Below are positions 7,871 through 16,634 of a stretch of DNA of 37,982 nucleotides, piece by piece (the first letter of the stretch is position 1; each line of letters opens with the position of its first letter). The DNA is from Acidobacteriota bacterium (lineage in GTDB: Bacteria; Acidobacteriota; Terriglobia; Terriglobales; Acidobacteriaceae). The notes under the pieces are model-generated. The model worked only from the letters and a program-made list of their open reading frames with translations, did no database searches and was not told where the DNA came from. The DNA lies in the NCBI GenBank assembly GCA_013290025.1, contig JABCYV010000014.1, positions 1 through 37,982 on the forward strand, in the 5' to 3' direction. A program made the translations under genes and the position numbers.

Positions 7871-8017
7871 CTAGCCGACACCCTTGTGCGCTCCCTGCTG
7901 ACTTCGGGAAGACACGAATCCGGTTCGGAACTTAGCCAGTGAAACGCGCGATTCATCAACGGGGGCATGTTTGACGCCGCCGAGATCTTTCCAGATTTCG
8001 CTGTCGTCCGAACCCGG

Positions 8018-8512
8018 CTAGAAGTGCAGCACAATTCCGGTGGAGAACCTGAAGTCATCCTGAGTGTTACCGAAGAAGCGCGTCTGCAAGGCATCACCCT
8101 GGAACCTCCATCCAATTCCATGAAAAAGGCGATAATCGATGCCACCACCCAAGGCATCGGAAAAAGAAGTATCCGAAGAGGAATTGGAACTGAAGTGTCC
8201 CACGCCAAGCAAAGCATGAGCGAAGGGCGTGAACTTTCCGACCGTAACCGAAACTCGCGGGCCAAAGATCACGTTATACACGCTGTCGCCCGAACCGTAG
8301 TGACCGCTGATATCGGCCACAAGGCCGACCCAAGGGAGGAATTTGCCCTCCAGAGATCCCTCCCAACCGTTCAGATTGGAATGACCAGCCGCATTGAAGT
8401 CTGCCCGGTTGTAGGAATAACCGAAAAAAATGTTGCCCTTTGTTGGAATCTGGGCTGATGCGGCTGCTGACAGCATCAAGAGAGTAAACGCAATCGTGCT
8501 GAATTTGCGCAC
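8018..8512 (-). CDS. Outer membrane beta-barrel protein
   Basis: This is a 164-residue predicted outer membrane protein. The GTG at 8512 is preceded by GAGGAGG and begins a clear signal peptide (MRKFSTIAFTLLMLSAAASA|Q). The mature part alternates polar and hydrophobic residues in beta-strand fashion (NIFFGYSYNRADF, WEGSLEGKFLPWVGLVADISGHYG, FTPFAHALLGVGHF, FRFSTGIVLHF). It ends in a phenylalanine, as expected for BamA-dependent barrel proteins. The size and pattern fit an eight-stranded OmpA/OmpW-like barrel without a periplasmic domain. A longer frame to 8674 adds a non-secretory N-terminus and was rejected. The function is unknown. It is divergent from the STAS gene. Confidence 0.82.
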   Translation of the reverse strand: MRKFSTIAFTLLMLSAAASAQIPTKGNIFFGYSYNRADFNAAGHSNLNGWEGSLEGKFLPWVGLVADISGHYGSGDSVYNVIFGPRVSVTVGKFTPFAHALLGVGHFSSNSSSDTSFSDALGGGIDYRLFHGIGWRFQGDALQTRFFGNTQDDFRFSTGIVLHF

Positions 8513-8760
8513 GGAACGATCCTCCTCGTTACTTAAGTTCGTGAACAATCCGCTCAGAAACACGTTAGATGCGAGATCATTGGAGTTGGTCGTGGAATTT
8601 ATTCCCATCCTGAGCCAGGTCAAATATTTCATCAATTTTTCACAGCCTTGAAATACCGCACGTGCGTCGAACAATTAAGATGGAAGAGATGAAAAAACGT
8701 CGAACTGCGCCTTGTGAAGTGCAAATGCAATCTTTCCCACAACATGATGAGGAGTCGAAC

Positions 8761-9114
8761 GTGAAGTTGAAAATGGATGTTTGCGAAATCGAAGACGTAA
8801 CCGTAATTCGCTGCCAAGGGCGTATCGCCTATCGTGACGAGGCCTTAGCACTGTCCGAGAAAGTGACCGAACTTCTGCCCGATACCCATCAGCTCGTGCT
8901 CGAACTCAGTGGGGTGGAAATGATCGACAGTGCCGGTTTGGGCGAATTAGTCGTAGTCTTGATGTGGGCGCAAGCCAACAACTGCTCGATCAAGCTAGCC
9001 GCTCCACGCAAGACCGTCGGTGAGTTGCTGCAACTGACCAACCTGGCTTCGGTTTTCGAAATTTATCCCACCGTGGACGATGCCGTGCTCGCGTCGCGCG
9101 GCCAACTGGCGTAA
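8761..9114 (+). CDS. STAS-domain protein (anti-sigma factor antagonist-like)
   Basis: This is a 117-residue single STAS domain, similar in layout to SpoIIAA/RsbV. A central LELSGVEMIDSAGLGELVVVL motif carries the serine that is phosphorylated by an anti-sigma kinase in this family (serine of DSAGL). The flanking strand-helix pattern (VIRCQGRIAYRDEA; IKLAAPRKTVGELLQLTNL; VFEIYPTVDDAV) fits. I prefer the GTG at 8761 because TGAGGAG lies seven bases upstream and it gives the normal family length. Upstream in-frame ATGs at 8662 and 8680 would add a basic, unconserved tail. No anti-sigma kinase lies next to it, so its partner is elsewhere. The family is certain; which pathway it serves is not. Confidence 0.87.
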   Translation: MKLKMDVCEIEDVTVIRCQGRIAYRDEALALSEKVTELLPDTHQLVLELSGVEMIDSAGLGELVVVLMWAQANNCSIKLAAPRKTVGELLQLTNLASVFEIYPTVDDAVLASRGQLA

Positions 9115-9130
9115 GAACCGTCGCAAAGGC

Positions 9131-10048
9131 TTAACGCTCCCGTTGAAAGCGATAGCGGTCGCCGTGCGTCACAGCGGCGGCCTCCGCTACCTTGAGAAAA
9201 GCTCGCGCCGCGTGGGACAGGCTGGCTGACTTGCGATAGATCAGTCGCAGCTTGCGGTGCAAACGCAACTCCCGCACCGGAATCCGTACCAGCTCCCCGC
9301 GCGCGAGTTCGGTTTCCACGCTGATCTCCGGCACCAGCGCTACTCCATTCCCCATGGCGACGAAGCGCTTGATTGCTTGTAGGGTCGGTAGTTCGATGTC
9401 CATGTGCAGAGGTGTCTTGTGCCGCTTGAACGCCTGAATGACTTTCTCGCGATAGGGAGACGAAACGATGTGAGCAACGAACGATTCCGCGCCCAGTTGA
9501 CGAATACTCACCTGGCGCTCGCTGGCCAAGGGATGCCGTGGCGGAACCACGAAGATCAATTCATCCAAATAGACAATGACGGAATGCAACTGCGCTTCCT
9601 CGGGATCGTACGTCAGCACTCCCAGTTCCGAGCTGTGGCGCATTACATCATCGGGAATGTGGCTGCCCAGAGCGCGCTGCACCGTGATTTTGATCATGGG
9701 ATGCAGCCGGCGGAATTCGGCCAACACAGGAAGCAGATATAGCGCGGTGAACTCGTTGGCTGCGATTACGAGCTTGCCCTTCTGTAACTCGCGCAGCTCC
9801 ACCAGCGCTTCCTGAGCGTCATTGCGCAGGTTGAGCAAGCGCTCGGCATACTCGAGCAGCGTCCGTCCAGCGTCGGTCAGCAGTCCGTCGCGCGACGAGC
9901 GGTCAAAAAGTGGTTCTCCAACATCTTCTTCTAGCTTGCGAATCGACTGGCTCACCGCTGACTGAGTGCGGTATAGCTTGACCGCCGCCCGGGAGAATCG
10001 CCCTTCACGCGCCACCGTCAGAAAGACCTCAAGTTGGGCCAAGTCCAT
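9131..10048 (-). CDS. LysR family transcriptional regulator
   Basis: This is a 305-residue LysR-type regulator. The N-terminal winged HTH (residues 1-60) shows the family pattern LEVFLTVAREGRFSRAAVKL, TQSAVSQSIRKLEEDVGEPLF and LTDAGRTLLEYAERLL. The C-terminal two-lobed effector domain starts near 90 (GKLVIAANEFTALYLLPVL) and has the typical hinge and ELIFVVPPRHPLA segment. It is divergent from leuA across a 144-bp AT-rich gap with a dyad, the usual arrangement for a LysR protein controlling the neighbouring gene and itself. Its target is therefore probably the leuA-leuB locus, with a pathway intermediate such as isopropylmalate as a possible effector (inference). Confidence 0.92.
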   Translation of the reverse strand: MDLAQLEVFLTVAREGRFSRAAVKLYRTQSAVSQSIRKLEEDVGEPLFDRSSRDGLLTDAGRTLLEYAERLLNLRNDAQEALVELRELQKGKLVIAANEFTALYLLPVLAEFRRLHPMIKITVQRALGSHIPDDVMRHSSELGVLTYDPEEAQLHSVIVYLDELIFVVPPRHPLASERQVSIRQLGAESFVAHIVSSPYREKVIQAFKRHKTPLHMDIELPTLQAIKRFVAMGNGVALVPEISVETELARGELVRIPVRELRLHRKLRLIYRKSASLSHAARAFLKVAEAAAVTHGDRYRFQRER

Positions 10049-10074
10049 ACTTTGTCTTAATGGGACTTCAAGAT

Positions 10075-10111
10075 CTATTAGTATAACTTATCATTTAAGC
10101 AATTCTAATAG
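10075..10111. promoter_or_regulatory. Dyad in the lysR-leuA divergent intergenic region
   Basis: CTATTAG (10075-10081) and CTAATAG (10105-10111) are exact inverted copies 23 bp apart. Between them lies a smaller dyad CTTA-N5-TAAG (10087-10099). The region is markedly AT-rich compared with the genes on both sides. LysR proteins bind interrupted dyads of this kind, so this is a candidate binding site; that use is inferred. Confidence 0.45.
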
Positions 10112-10192
10112 TAATACAAGGATTTATAAGCTTTGCTTTAAGCCCCGCTCTGCGTACGATAAAAGCTCCTGTACTTCGAGGAGGCTTTGAGA

Positions 10193-11542
10193 ATGCAACG
10201 CGCGCACATCACGATTTTTGATACCACTCTCCGGGACGGCGAGCAGTCCCCTGGTTGTAGCATGAACGTTCAGGAGAAGTTGCGTCTGGCGCACCAGCTC
10301 GACCTTCTGGGCGTGGATGTTATCGAGGCCGGGTTCCCCATTGCGTCGGAAGGCGATTTCAACGCCGTGCAAGCGATTGCCGCTGCCATCCGCCGGCCGA
10401 CTATCGCCGGACTGGCGCGCGCTTGCGCTCCCGATATCGACCGCGCCTGGCAAGCGCTCAAGGACGCCGCGCATCCTCGTATCCACGTATTCCTTGCCAC
10501 CTCCGACATCCACTTGCAATACAAACTCAAGATCTCGCGGCAGCAGTGCCTGGAGCAAGCCCGCGATGCTGTGCGCCACGCGAAATCGTTCTGCGAAGAC
10601 GTCGAATTCTCGCCCGAGGACGCCACCCGCACAGATCCCGAATTCCTCTACCAACTCCTGGAAGCGATGATCGAGGCGGGCGCTACCACGTTGAACATTC
10701 CGGATACCGTTGGTTACTGCACGCCTGCCGACTTTGGTCAGTTCATCCAAAATATCGGGCAGCGAGTGCGAGGCATCGAGAAAGTAACAATCTCGGCGCA
10801 CTGCCACAACGATCTTGGTCTGGCGGTTGCAAACACGCTGGCCGCGATCGTCGCCGGAGCACGCCAAGTCGAATGCGCCATCAATGGGATTGGCGAACGG
10901 GCCGGCAACGCGGCGCTGGAAGAGATTGTGGTTACTTTGCGTGTCCGATCCGACCAGTATCCTTACGAGACCAGCGTATTCAGCGAGCACCTTTTCGCCA
11001 CTAGCCAGCTATTGAGTGAGACCACCGGCGTGTCCGTTCAACCCAACAAAGCTATCATCGGGCGCAATGCCTTCGCCCACGCTGCCGGAATCCATCAGGA
11101 TGGCATGATCAAGAATCCGTTGACCTACGAAATCATGACACCGCAATCCGTAGGTGTGCCTGACTCGACTCTGGTGCTCGGCAAGCACTCCGGGCGCCAT
11201 GCTCTCAGCCTGCGCTGCGAGCAGCTCGGCCATCAGTTCGACCGCCGCGAACTGGATGAAATCTACCGCCGGTTCGTTGTGCTGGCGGACAAGATCAAGA
11301 CTGTGACCGACCAGCACTTACAGGAACTCATCCGCGAGACACGCGGTGCCGGGCATCGTATTCCGCCAGCTCACGTCGAAGCACATCCTCCAGCAGCAGC
11401 CTCGGCAGCCGTTGGACAGAACGTGGGATACTTTCAGAAATCGGTCCCTGCCTCTGCTGGTGAGCTGCACAGCTCTACGCTGTCCTTGACCCCCGTTTCC
11501 GAACATCACGGTGAGCAGGAAGACTATCTGTGGGGTGTGTAG
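10193..11542 (+). CDS. leuA: 2-isopropylmalate synthase, short form without LeuA regulatory domain
   Basis: LeuA condenses acetyl-CoA with 2-oxoisovalerate, the first committed step of leucine synthesis. The TIM-barrel catalytic part is complete: [13 protein letters not shown] (residues 9-21) with the metal-binding Asp and catalytic Arg, the HCH metal ligands (203-205), and [11 protein letters not shown]. The AAGIHQDG motif (297-304) lies in the linker that completes the active site. The protein is 449 residues, against roughly 510-520 for a full-length enzyme. After about residue 385 the sequence becomes Pro/Ala/Ser-rich, and no leucine-binding regulatory domain follows. I chose the ATG at 10193 because AGGAGG lies ahead at proper spacing; a TTG at 10187 is too close. 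It could instead be a related alpha-acyl synthase. The divergent LysR gene and the nearby leuB support the leucine-type role. Confidence 0.85.
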   Translation: MQRAHITIFDTTLRDGEQSPGCSMNVQEKLRLAHQLDLLGVDVIEAGFPIASEGDFNAVQAIAAAIRRPTIAGLARACAPDIDRAWQALKDAAHPRIHVFLATSDIHLQYKLKISRQQCLEQARDAVRHAKSFCEDVEFSPEDATRTDPEFLYQLLEAMIEAGATTLNIPDTVGYCTPADFGQFIQNIGQRVRGIEKVTISAHCHNDLGLAVANTLAAIVAGARQVECAINGIGERAGNAALEEIVVTLRVRSDQYPYETSVFSEHLFATSQLLSETTGVSVQPNKAIIGRNAFAHAAGIHQDGMIKNPLTYEIMTPQSVGVPDSTLVLGKHSGRHALSLRCEQLGHQFDRRELDEIYRRFVVLADKIKTVTDQHLQELIRETRGAGHRIPPAHVEAHPPAAASAAVGQNVGYFQKSVPASAGELHSSTLSLTPVSEHHGEQEDYLWGV

Positions 11543-11675
11543 CACGGGTCTGACGCAAAAGGACAAGCACGGTTCAGCATGTCGCCGACCAGTAATCAGC
11601 TCTCTCCAACTGGGTTCTACTTATTGAAGATTCTCCACAACTTACCCATGCAATTAGGATAGTGCTGGAGACACC

Positions 11676-12095
11676 GTGTTTCGCACGCGCAAGGCTCGAA
11701 TCTGGCTGACTGTGTTAGGAGCGTTCCTGTTTTATTTGATGGGGGTAGTCGTGCGGTCGAAATATGGGCTACACGTTGTGGTTAGAAACGAGAGCGGGGA
11801 AGTTTTGCATGAAGTAAGTTTGAAAGTCGAGTATCGAGGCAAACTATATGAACTTCCCAACCTTGCTCCCGGCGAAAGAGCCGGCGCGTTTGTCAATCCG
11901 GTGGGAAAATCCCATGTCAATTTGGGATTTACGGACCCGCGTAATGTGCGACACGTTGAGACAGTGGTCGGATACATTTCCGACAACTGCGGTCGTGTGA
12001 CAGCTACCATCAATCCAGGGAACAAGGTGGACTCAACCGACTCCAACGCTGCCTTATCATTAGTTTGCTGGAAAAGCTGGTTTGGTTTCGTCTGA
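11676..12095 (+). CDS. Hypothetical single-pass membrane protein
   Basis: I do not recognise this 139-residue protein. It has a basic N-terminus (RTRKAR) followed by one hydrophobic segment (about residues 9-27, IWLTVLGAFLFYLMGVVV). A mainly beta, probably periplasmic domain follows, rich in short strands (LHVVVRNESGEVLHEVSLKVEYRG). This domain resembles small Ig-like or transthyretin-like folds by pattern only. The GTG start at 11676 has GGAG five bases upstream. It sits between leuA and leuB on the same strand, but gaps of 133 and 87 nt leave it open whether it belongs to that operon. Confidence 0.6.
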   Translation: MFRTRKARIWLTVLGAFLFYLMGVVVRSKYGLHVVVRNESGEVLHEVSLKVEYRGKLYELPNLAPGERAGAFVNPVGKSHVNLGFTDPRNVRHVETVVGYISDNCGRVTATINPGNKVDSTDSNAALSLVCWKSWFGFV

Positions 12096-12182
12096 AAGAA
12101 GTACCTCCGTTCGATTGAGACCGTGACAAACAAAGGCAGTCAGGTCTGGTGAAACCCCTGATCAGCTAGAATTAGGCCCGCC

Positions 12183-13289
12183 ATGCTCCTCAAACTCACC
12201 GTCCTTCCAGGCGATGGCATCGGCCCGGAAGTAACCGATGAAGCAATTCGTGTCCTGGAGAGTATCGCTGACGTCTTCCATCATCAGCTAAGCGTGAGCC
12301 GCAAAGATGTCGGCGGCGCCGCGTTTCTGTCCAGCAAAGACCCTCTGCCGAGCGATACCCTGCAAGCTTGCTTGTCGTCCGACGCCGTGCTGCTGGGTGC
12401 TGTTGGGGGACCGTCATTCGATAGCTTTCCCAGCCATCTGCGCCCGGAAAGTGGCTTGCTGCGGCTTCGCCGCGAGCTGGGATCCTTTGCCAATCTGCGC
12501 CCCGCCGTTTGTTTCCCTACGCTTGAGGATTGTTCTCCGCTTCGCCCCGAGACGGTGCGGGGAATGGACGTGATGATTGTTCGTGAGCTGTTGGGTGGAA
12601 TTTACTTCGGCGAGCCTCGCATCACCGAAGGACCAGCCGGCAACCGTACCGCCACGGATACCATGCGCTATAGTGAACCCGAAATCGAACGCATCGCGCA
12701 TGTCGGTTTTCAACTGGCCCGCACCCGCCGGGGCAAGGTGACTTCGGTCGACAAAGCAAATGTCCTCGATTGTTCCAGGCTGTGGCGGGACGTGGTCAAC
12801 CACGTGGCCGACCAATATCCAGAGGTCAAGCTGTCGCACATGTACGTGGACTCCTCTGCCATGGCATTGGTATCGAATCCATCTGCTTTCGATGTCCTGC
12901 TCACGGAGAATATGTTCGGAGACATTCTTTCCGACCAGGCGGGAGGAATCGTGGGGTCACTGGGAATGCTGCCTTCCGCGAGTATCGGTGGGCGCGTGGC
13001 TCTCTACGAACCAGTACATGGCTCCGCCCCGGATATCGCTGGGAAAGGCCTAGCTAACCCGCTTGGCGCAATCCTTTCAGGAGCAATGCTGTTACGCCAT
13101 TCTTTCCAACTGGAAAAGGAAGCCATATGTATAGAGTCGGCGGTCTCGACGGTTCTAACCGCCGGTTATCGCAGCCGCGACTTGGCCAAGCCGGGGGCTC
13201 CCACTCTCACCACTAGCGAAATGGGGCGCAAAGTCGCAGACGCAGTTCGAGCAGACGCCAGCCGTGCCAGCCAGCTGGCCGCAAGCTAG
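12183..13289 (+). CDS. leuB: 3-isopropylmalate dehydrogenase
   Basis: LeuB oxidises and decarboxylates 3-isopropylmalate with NAD+ in the cytoplasm. The 368-residue protein has the family landmarks: LPGDGIGPEV near the start, ELLGGIYFGEPR, GKVTSVDKANVLDCSRLWRD with the catalytic Lys, and YVDSSAMALV. The metal-binding Asp pair lies in TENMFGDILSDQAGG, followed by GSLGMLPSASIG and the NAD-binding EPVHGSAPDIAGKGLANPLG. Two positions around the metal site read SDQAGGIVGS rather than the more usual SDEAAMLTGS. No strong Shine-Dalgarno precedes the ATG. It is co-directional with leuA 640 nt upstream. No isomerase genes leuC/leuD lie in the window, so the pathway is completed elsewhere. Confidence 0.93.
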   Translation: MLLKLTVLPGDGIGPEVTDEAIRVLESIADVFHHQLSVSRKDVGGAAFLSSKDPLPSDTLQACLSSDAVLLGAVGGPSFDSFPSHLRPESGLLRLRRELGSFANLRPAVCFPTLEDCSPLRPETVRGMDVMIVRELLGGIYFGEPRITEGPAGNRTATDTMRYSEPEIERIAHVGFQLARTRRGKVTSVDKANVLDCSRLWRDVVNHVADQYPEVKLSHMYVDSSAMALVSNPSAFDVLLTENMFGDILSDQAGGIVGSLGMLPSASIGGRVALYEPVHGSAPDIAGKGLANPLGAILSGAMLLRHSFQLEKEAICIESAVSTVLTAGYRSRDLAKPGAPTLTTSEMGRKVADAVRADASRASQLAAS

Positions 13290-13409
13290 GTCGGAGTTCC
13301 ATTTCTGTCTTCCCCAAGATTTCCACAGGTTTTGCACTGCACTCTCCTCCCGCTGCGAGAGTAGAATTTCAGTTCTTCAAGATTTTCTCCCGTCCGTCGG
13401 GAGGCAAAA

Positions 13410-13670
13410 ATGGTCTCGAGGTGTGCCAACCCGGGCTGCGCTGCCCCTTTTCTCTATCTCCATCAGGGTAAGCTGTTTCGCATGGAAAGCGAAGCCCGCT
13501 TCGTCAGCACAACACCTGCGAGCACTGACCCGGACAGCAAAAAACCCGCCCGTCGAGTGGAATACTTTTGGCTTTGCAGAGACTGCGCCGCGGAAATGAC
13601 GCTCGTGTTCAAGAAGGGGGTTGGAGTCACTACAAAATCGTTAGCTCCCGCACAACCCGCGGCCTCGTAG
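13410..13670 (+). CDS. Small zinc-ribbon-like hypothetical protein
   Basis: This 86-residue protein has two cysteine pairs that could bind a metal: C5 and C10 (CANPGC) and C56 and C59 (CRDC). About 45 residues containing short beta segments (FLYLHQGKLFRME, VEYFWLC) lie between them. GGGAGG lies six bases before the ATG, a strong reason to accept this small gene. No catalytic motif is visible. I do not recognise a named family, and the function is unknown. Confidence 0.7.
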   Translation: MVSRCANPGCAAPFLYLHQGKLFRMESEARFVSTTPASTDPDSKKPARRVEYFWLCRDCAAEMTLVFKKGVGVTTKSLAPAQPAAS

Positions 13671-13730
13671 CCTGCATTTTTCGCCTTGGGAAAGGTACGG
13701 CTCGTCTTGGAAAAGGCGCGGCGTGGGAAG

Positions 13731-13784
13731 GGCACGGCTTCAGCCGTGCCACCCAAGTTGCATAGAAGACGGGGCTTTAGCCCC
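13731..13784. repeat. REP-like interspersed palindromes
   Basis: Two hairpins lie side by side: GGCACGGCT-TC-AGCCGTGCC (13731-13750, 9-bp perfect stem) and GGGGCT-TT-AGCCCC (13771-13784, 6-bp perfect stem). From memory, palindromes of this wording are scattered between genes in acidobacterial genomes. They lie between the converging zinc-ribbon and glycosyltransferase genes and could incidentally act as a bidirectional terminator. Confidence 0.6.
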
Positions 13785-13813
13785 TGAGGGCTGTTCCCGT
13801 CATGAGGCCGTTC

Positions 13814-14545
13814 TCACCGTTCCGCAGTTGCGTACTTCCCACTCAGCGCGTTCCAGCGAATTTTCAGTATTTCTCCGAACATGCGGATGCCATCGCGCAA
13901 TGGGTTGATGCGCGTGCCTTCCCGATGCGCCCATGCCACAGGGACCTCCGTGACTCTAAAACCAAACTTCCGCGCCAGGAAAAGCAGTTCGGGGTCGAAT
14001 CCCCAGCGCTCAATCTGCTGCCGCGGAAAAATCATCTGTGCCGAGCGCCGGGTGAACGCTTTAAAACCACACTGAGTGTCTTTGAATCTGAGCCCCAGAA
14101 TCATCCGCAGTAGCAGATTGAATACCCGCCCGAGAAGTTGGCGATAAAGGGGCTGCTTTTGAGTCTGCAATTCGCTTTGCAGCCAGCGTGAGCCGAGCGC
14201 AATATCGGAACCGGCCGCAATGGCAGCGAACAACTTGCTCGCCTCTTCGATCGGCGAGGAAAGGTCGGCGTCGCTGAACAGCAGAGTTTCACCCGCTGCG
14301 TGCAGCATTCCGTTGCGCACGCTGTATCCTTTCCCCCGGTTGCCAGGATTCTCCAGTAATCGCACGCCAGGGTTCTGCGCTGCACATTCGCGAACGATCT
14401 CAACGGTGTTGTCGTACGAGCCGTCGTTGACCACGATGATTTCCGCGTCTCCCCATCCCCGTTGCGCCAAGTAAGCGAGAATCTTGTCGAGGGTGGCGCC
14501 GATGCGTGCGCCTTCGTTATAAGCGGGAATAATGATGCTGATCAA
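13814..14545 (-). CDS. Glycosyltransferase family 2 (dolichyl-phosphate glucosyltransferase-like)
   Basis: This is a 243-residue cytoplasmic GT-A glycosyltransferase. It has the family-2 start SIIIPAYNEGARIGATLDKIL, the nucleotide-binding VVNDGSYDNT, the GKGYSVRNGMLHA segment, and the DAD metal-binding motif followed by LSSPIEE. The acceptor region includes FKDTQCGFKAFTR and WGFDPELLFLARK. These are characteristic of polyprenyl/dolichyl-phosphate beta-glucosyl- or mannosyltransferases. No C-terminal membrane pair is present, so it is a soluble or peripherally bound type. It probably charges undecaprenyl phosphate with a sugar for envelope glycans (inference). No other glycan genes flank it. 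Confidence 0.88.
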   Translation of the reverse strand: MISIIIPAYNEGARIGATLDKILAYLAQRGWGDAEIIVVNDGSYDNTVEIVRECAAQNPGVRLLENPGNRGKGYSVRNGMLHAAGETLLFSDADLSSPIEEASKLFAAIAAGSDIALGSRWLQSELQTQKQPLYRQLLGRVFNLLLRMILGLRFKDTQCGFKAFTRRSAQMIFPRQQIERWGFDPELLFLARKFGFRVTEVPVAWAHREGTRINPLRDGIRMFGEILKIRWNALSGKYATAER

Positions 14546-14681
14546 GATCGGTCGTTCGTTGTGGCTGGGTCGTCGCTAGTCAAAAACACACATACCGGTG
14601 TCATAATTGACTGGCAAGCATAACAAGTGATTTGAGATTCCGAAGCAGAAATAGAGAATGGACCGAAGAAGATGCCAGCGG

Positions 14682-14702
14682 CGAACGACGAACGACCAAC
14701 GA
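14682..14702. repeat. Heptamer tandem repeat (CGAACGA/CCAACGA, 3 units)
   Basis: Three back-to-back heptamers, CGAACGA, CGAACGA and CCAACGA, lie just past the stop side of the HD-GYP gene. Similar degenerate heptamer runs occur at 19759-19786 and 20036-20070. A looser reverse-strand run lies at about 14549-14576. Confidence 0.55.
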
Positions 14703-14705
14703 CCG

Positions 14706-15752
14706 CTATGCCACCTGTTTCTGCTTTTCCAGCATGGCGAAGAACTCCCTCACTAGTTCTTCATCCCAAAATCCATTACGGGCTTCCTCTCGCATGGTAA
14801 CTGCGGCGTGCTCATGGCCAAGGGCAGGCTTGTAAGGGCGTGCCGTGCGCAGGGCGTCATACACGTCAACCACCTGCAGGACCCGCGCAAGCAAAGGGAT
14901 CTCGGCTTTGCGTAGACCGTCGGGATAACCGCTGCCATCGGAGTGCTCGTGATGATTGCGGATGATGGGCAGCACCAGCCGCAGCGACTTGAGAGGCCTA
15001 CAGATATTTTCCCCAGTGATGGGGTGCTGCTTCATCACTGTCCACTCCTCAGGAGTGAGGTTTGTTCCCTTTCTGAGGATCTCGTCCGGAACGGCAATTT
15101 TTCCTAAGTCGTGCAGATAGCCACCTCGCCGCAGGGCTATGATGGCTTCGTCCTCCAATCCCAGATGGCGGCCGAGATTGCTGGCATTCCGCGCCAGTCT
15201 TTCGCAGTGACCTTCAGTGTACGGATCACGGCTTTCGACGCTCAGGCCGAGAGTGCAGAGCACCGATTCCGCTGTCTCCAGTTCGTCAGTGAATTCTTTG
15301 AGCTTGAGCAACGACTTGACCCGGGCAAACATCTCCTCAGGGAAAATTGGCTTGTTCAGAAAATCGTCGGCGCCGGCCTCAATCCCGCGCAGCTTATCCT
15401 CGCGATCGGTAAGACCCGTAATCAGGACGAACGGAATCAACCGAGTGGAGGAATTATTTTTGAGTTCGTGGCAAAGCTCATAGCCCGACTTGCCGGGCAT
15501 GATCACGTCGGAAAGGACCAGGTCCGGCGGTTGCCTGCGGATCTCGACTTCTGCGTGGGCGGCATCCGGAACGCCGACTACCTCGTAGCCGCGACTGGAG
15601 AGCAGATCCTGCATCAACTTCAGGATGGTTGGATTGTCATCTACTACCAACACCCGCGAGAGGCGCCGGTGCGGCAAAACTTCGCCCATGCGTAGATAAG
15701 AATGAGAGCGGGAGGAAATAGTTGTCCCGAATTTGTGAGGGGGATCCGTCAT
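14706..15752 (-). CDS. HD-GYP domain response regulator (c-di-GMP phosphodiesterase-like)
   Basis: This 348-residue two-domain response regulator has a receiver domain (about residues 33-150) with acidic pocket DD (38-39), phospho-acceptor D82 (LVLSDVIMPG) and conserved Lys134 (LNKP). A helical linker leads to an HD-GYP domain (about 165-345) with HDLGK (214-218) and HHEHSDGSGYP (267-277). HD-GYP proteins hydrolyse cyclic di-GMP; the complete motifs suggest that it is active. No sensor kinase is adjacent. The start at 15752 is uncertain because no clear ribosome-binding site is visible; an ATG at 15689 would remove 21 residues without touching the receiver. Confidence 0.93.
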   Translation of the reverse strand: MTDPPHKFGTTISSRSHSYLRMGEVLPHRRLSRVLVVDDNPTILKLMQDLLSSRGYEVVGVPDAAHAEVEIRRQPPDLVLSDVIMPGKSGYELCHELKNNSSTRLIPFVLITGLTDREDKLRGIEAGADDFLNKPIFPEEMFARVKSLLKLKEFTDELETAESVLCTLGLSVESRDPYTEGHCERLARNASNLGRHLGLEDEAIIALRRGGYLHDLGKIAVPDEILRKGTNLTPEEWTVMKQHPITGENICRPLKSLRLVLPIIRNHHEHSDGSGYPDGLRKAEIPLLARVLQVVDVYDALRTARPYKPALGHEHAAVTMREEARNGFWDEELVREFFAMLEKQKQVA

Positions 15753-15903
15753 CTGAATCGGGAGTCGTTAAAAATTCGCGTCCGCTGCGTTCATTGTAAC
15801 GGATTTCGGGTCTCGCCTCCCCTATTCCCACTTAGGAACTCGGTCGCGTGGAATGTATCGACCGCCCTTGCGTTCCTCAGGGCCCGGTGCTTAGCGTTGC
15901 AGT

Positions 15904-16581
15904 ATGCGCTTTTGTCTGCACGTCTGGCTAATCGTTACCTTGTTGATCGCGTCTGCGGCGGCAGCCACAAAGCCCCACGTCATCACATTTGGTAAATGGA
16001 CAAACATTAAGTGGTTCGTCGGTAAGGATGAGAGCAAAGACCTGAGTCTAAGAATGCGCGCCTTGTACGTCGACGGTCACCTGAAGGAATTTATTCTCGA
16101 CATTCCTCACGAGGTGACCGACCGGCTGCTGGTAGCACGCCGCGTCTTCCGCGTAAACGACGTTTTACCGGAAGAATCGAGCGCTGTGCCGCGCTGGCGC
16201 TGGCAACGTGGCGGCTGGCTGCTCGTCGACCGCGTAACGGGTCATATTACTCAGATAAATCTCCCAGAATTCGATGCCTACTATTCCCTGGCTAATTGGT
16301 ATCGCGACTACGTGGCTTATTGCGGTGTGTCTGACGATGGCAAAAAACTCTACACCATCGTGGCCCAACTCGGGCGCCGCAAACCGATTCTAAAGAAGCC
16401 TCTAGGTGAGGCCACCGCCAGTGATCCTCCGGACTCCGAATGCCCCGCGCCGGCATGGCAACGTCAGCCCGCAAGGGTCACTTTCGAATGGAAAGAAAAT
16501 CAGAGGTCAACCTACGCGATCCGTGGACGTGCAGTAGATCTGGTCAATGACAACGAAGAAGCGGAAGAGGCGTCTAAGTAG
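15904..16581 (+). CDS. Secreted hypothetical protein
   Basis: This 225-residue protein begins with a clear signal peptide (MRFCLHVWLIVTLLIASAAAA). I do not recognise the mature domain. It is mainly polar with beta-rich stretches (HVITFGKWTNIKWFVG, LKEFILDIPHEV, WRWQRGGWLLVDRVTGHITQINLP) and two cysteines, and ends in a highly acidic tail (NDNEEAEEASK). The signal peptide points to the periplasm or outer surface. It stands alone between the HD-GYP regulator (divergent) and the rhomboid gene (convergent). No catalytic motif could be assigned. Confidence 0.68.
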   Translation: MRFCLHVWLIVTLLIASAAAATKPHVITFGKWTNIKWFVGKDESKDLSLRMRALYVDGHLKEFILDIPHEVTDRLLVARRVFRVNDVLPEESSAVPRWRWQRGGWLLVDRVTGHITQINLPEFDAYYSLANWYRDYVAYCGVSDDGKKLYTIVAQLGRRKPILKKPLGEATASDPPDSECPAPAWQRQPARVTFEWKENQRSTYAIRGRAVDLVNDNEEAEEASK

Positions 16582-16634
16582 CGAGGTCACGGGAAAGTGG
16601 TCTCTTCAACAGCACGATCACAGGGGCCGGGTCT

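Noticed and set aside
10124-10990. 288-residue open frame on the minus strand opposite leuA
   Set aside because: It runs antisense to the conserved leuA catalytic region, has no recognisable domain and overlaps the leuA promoter; it is a shadow of strong codon bias.
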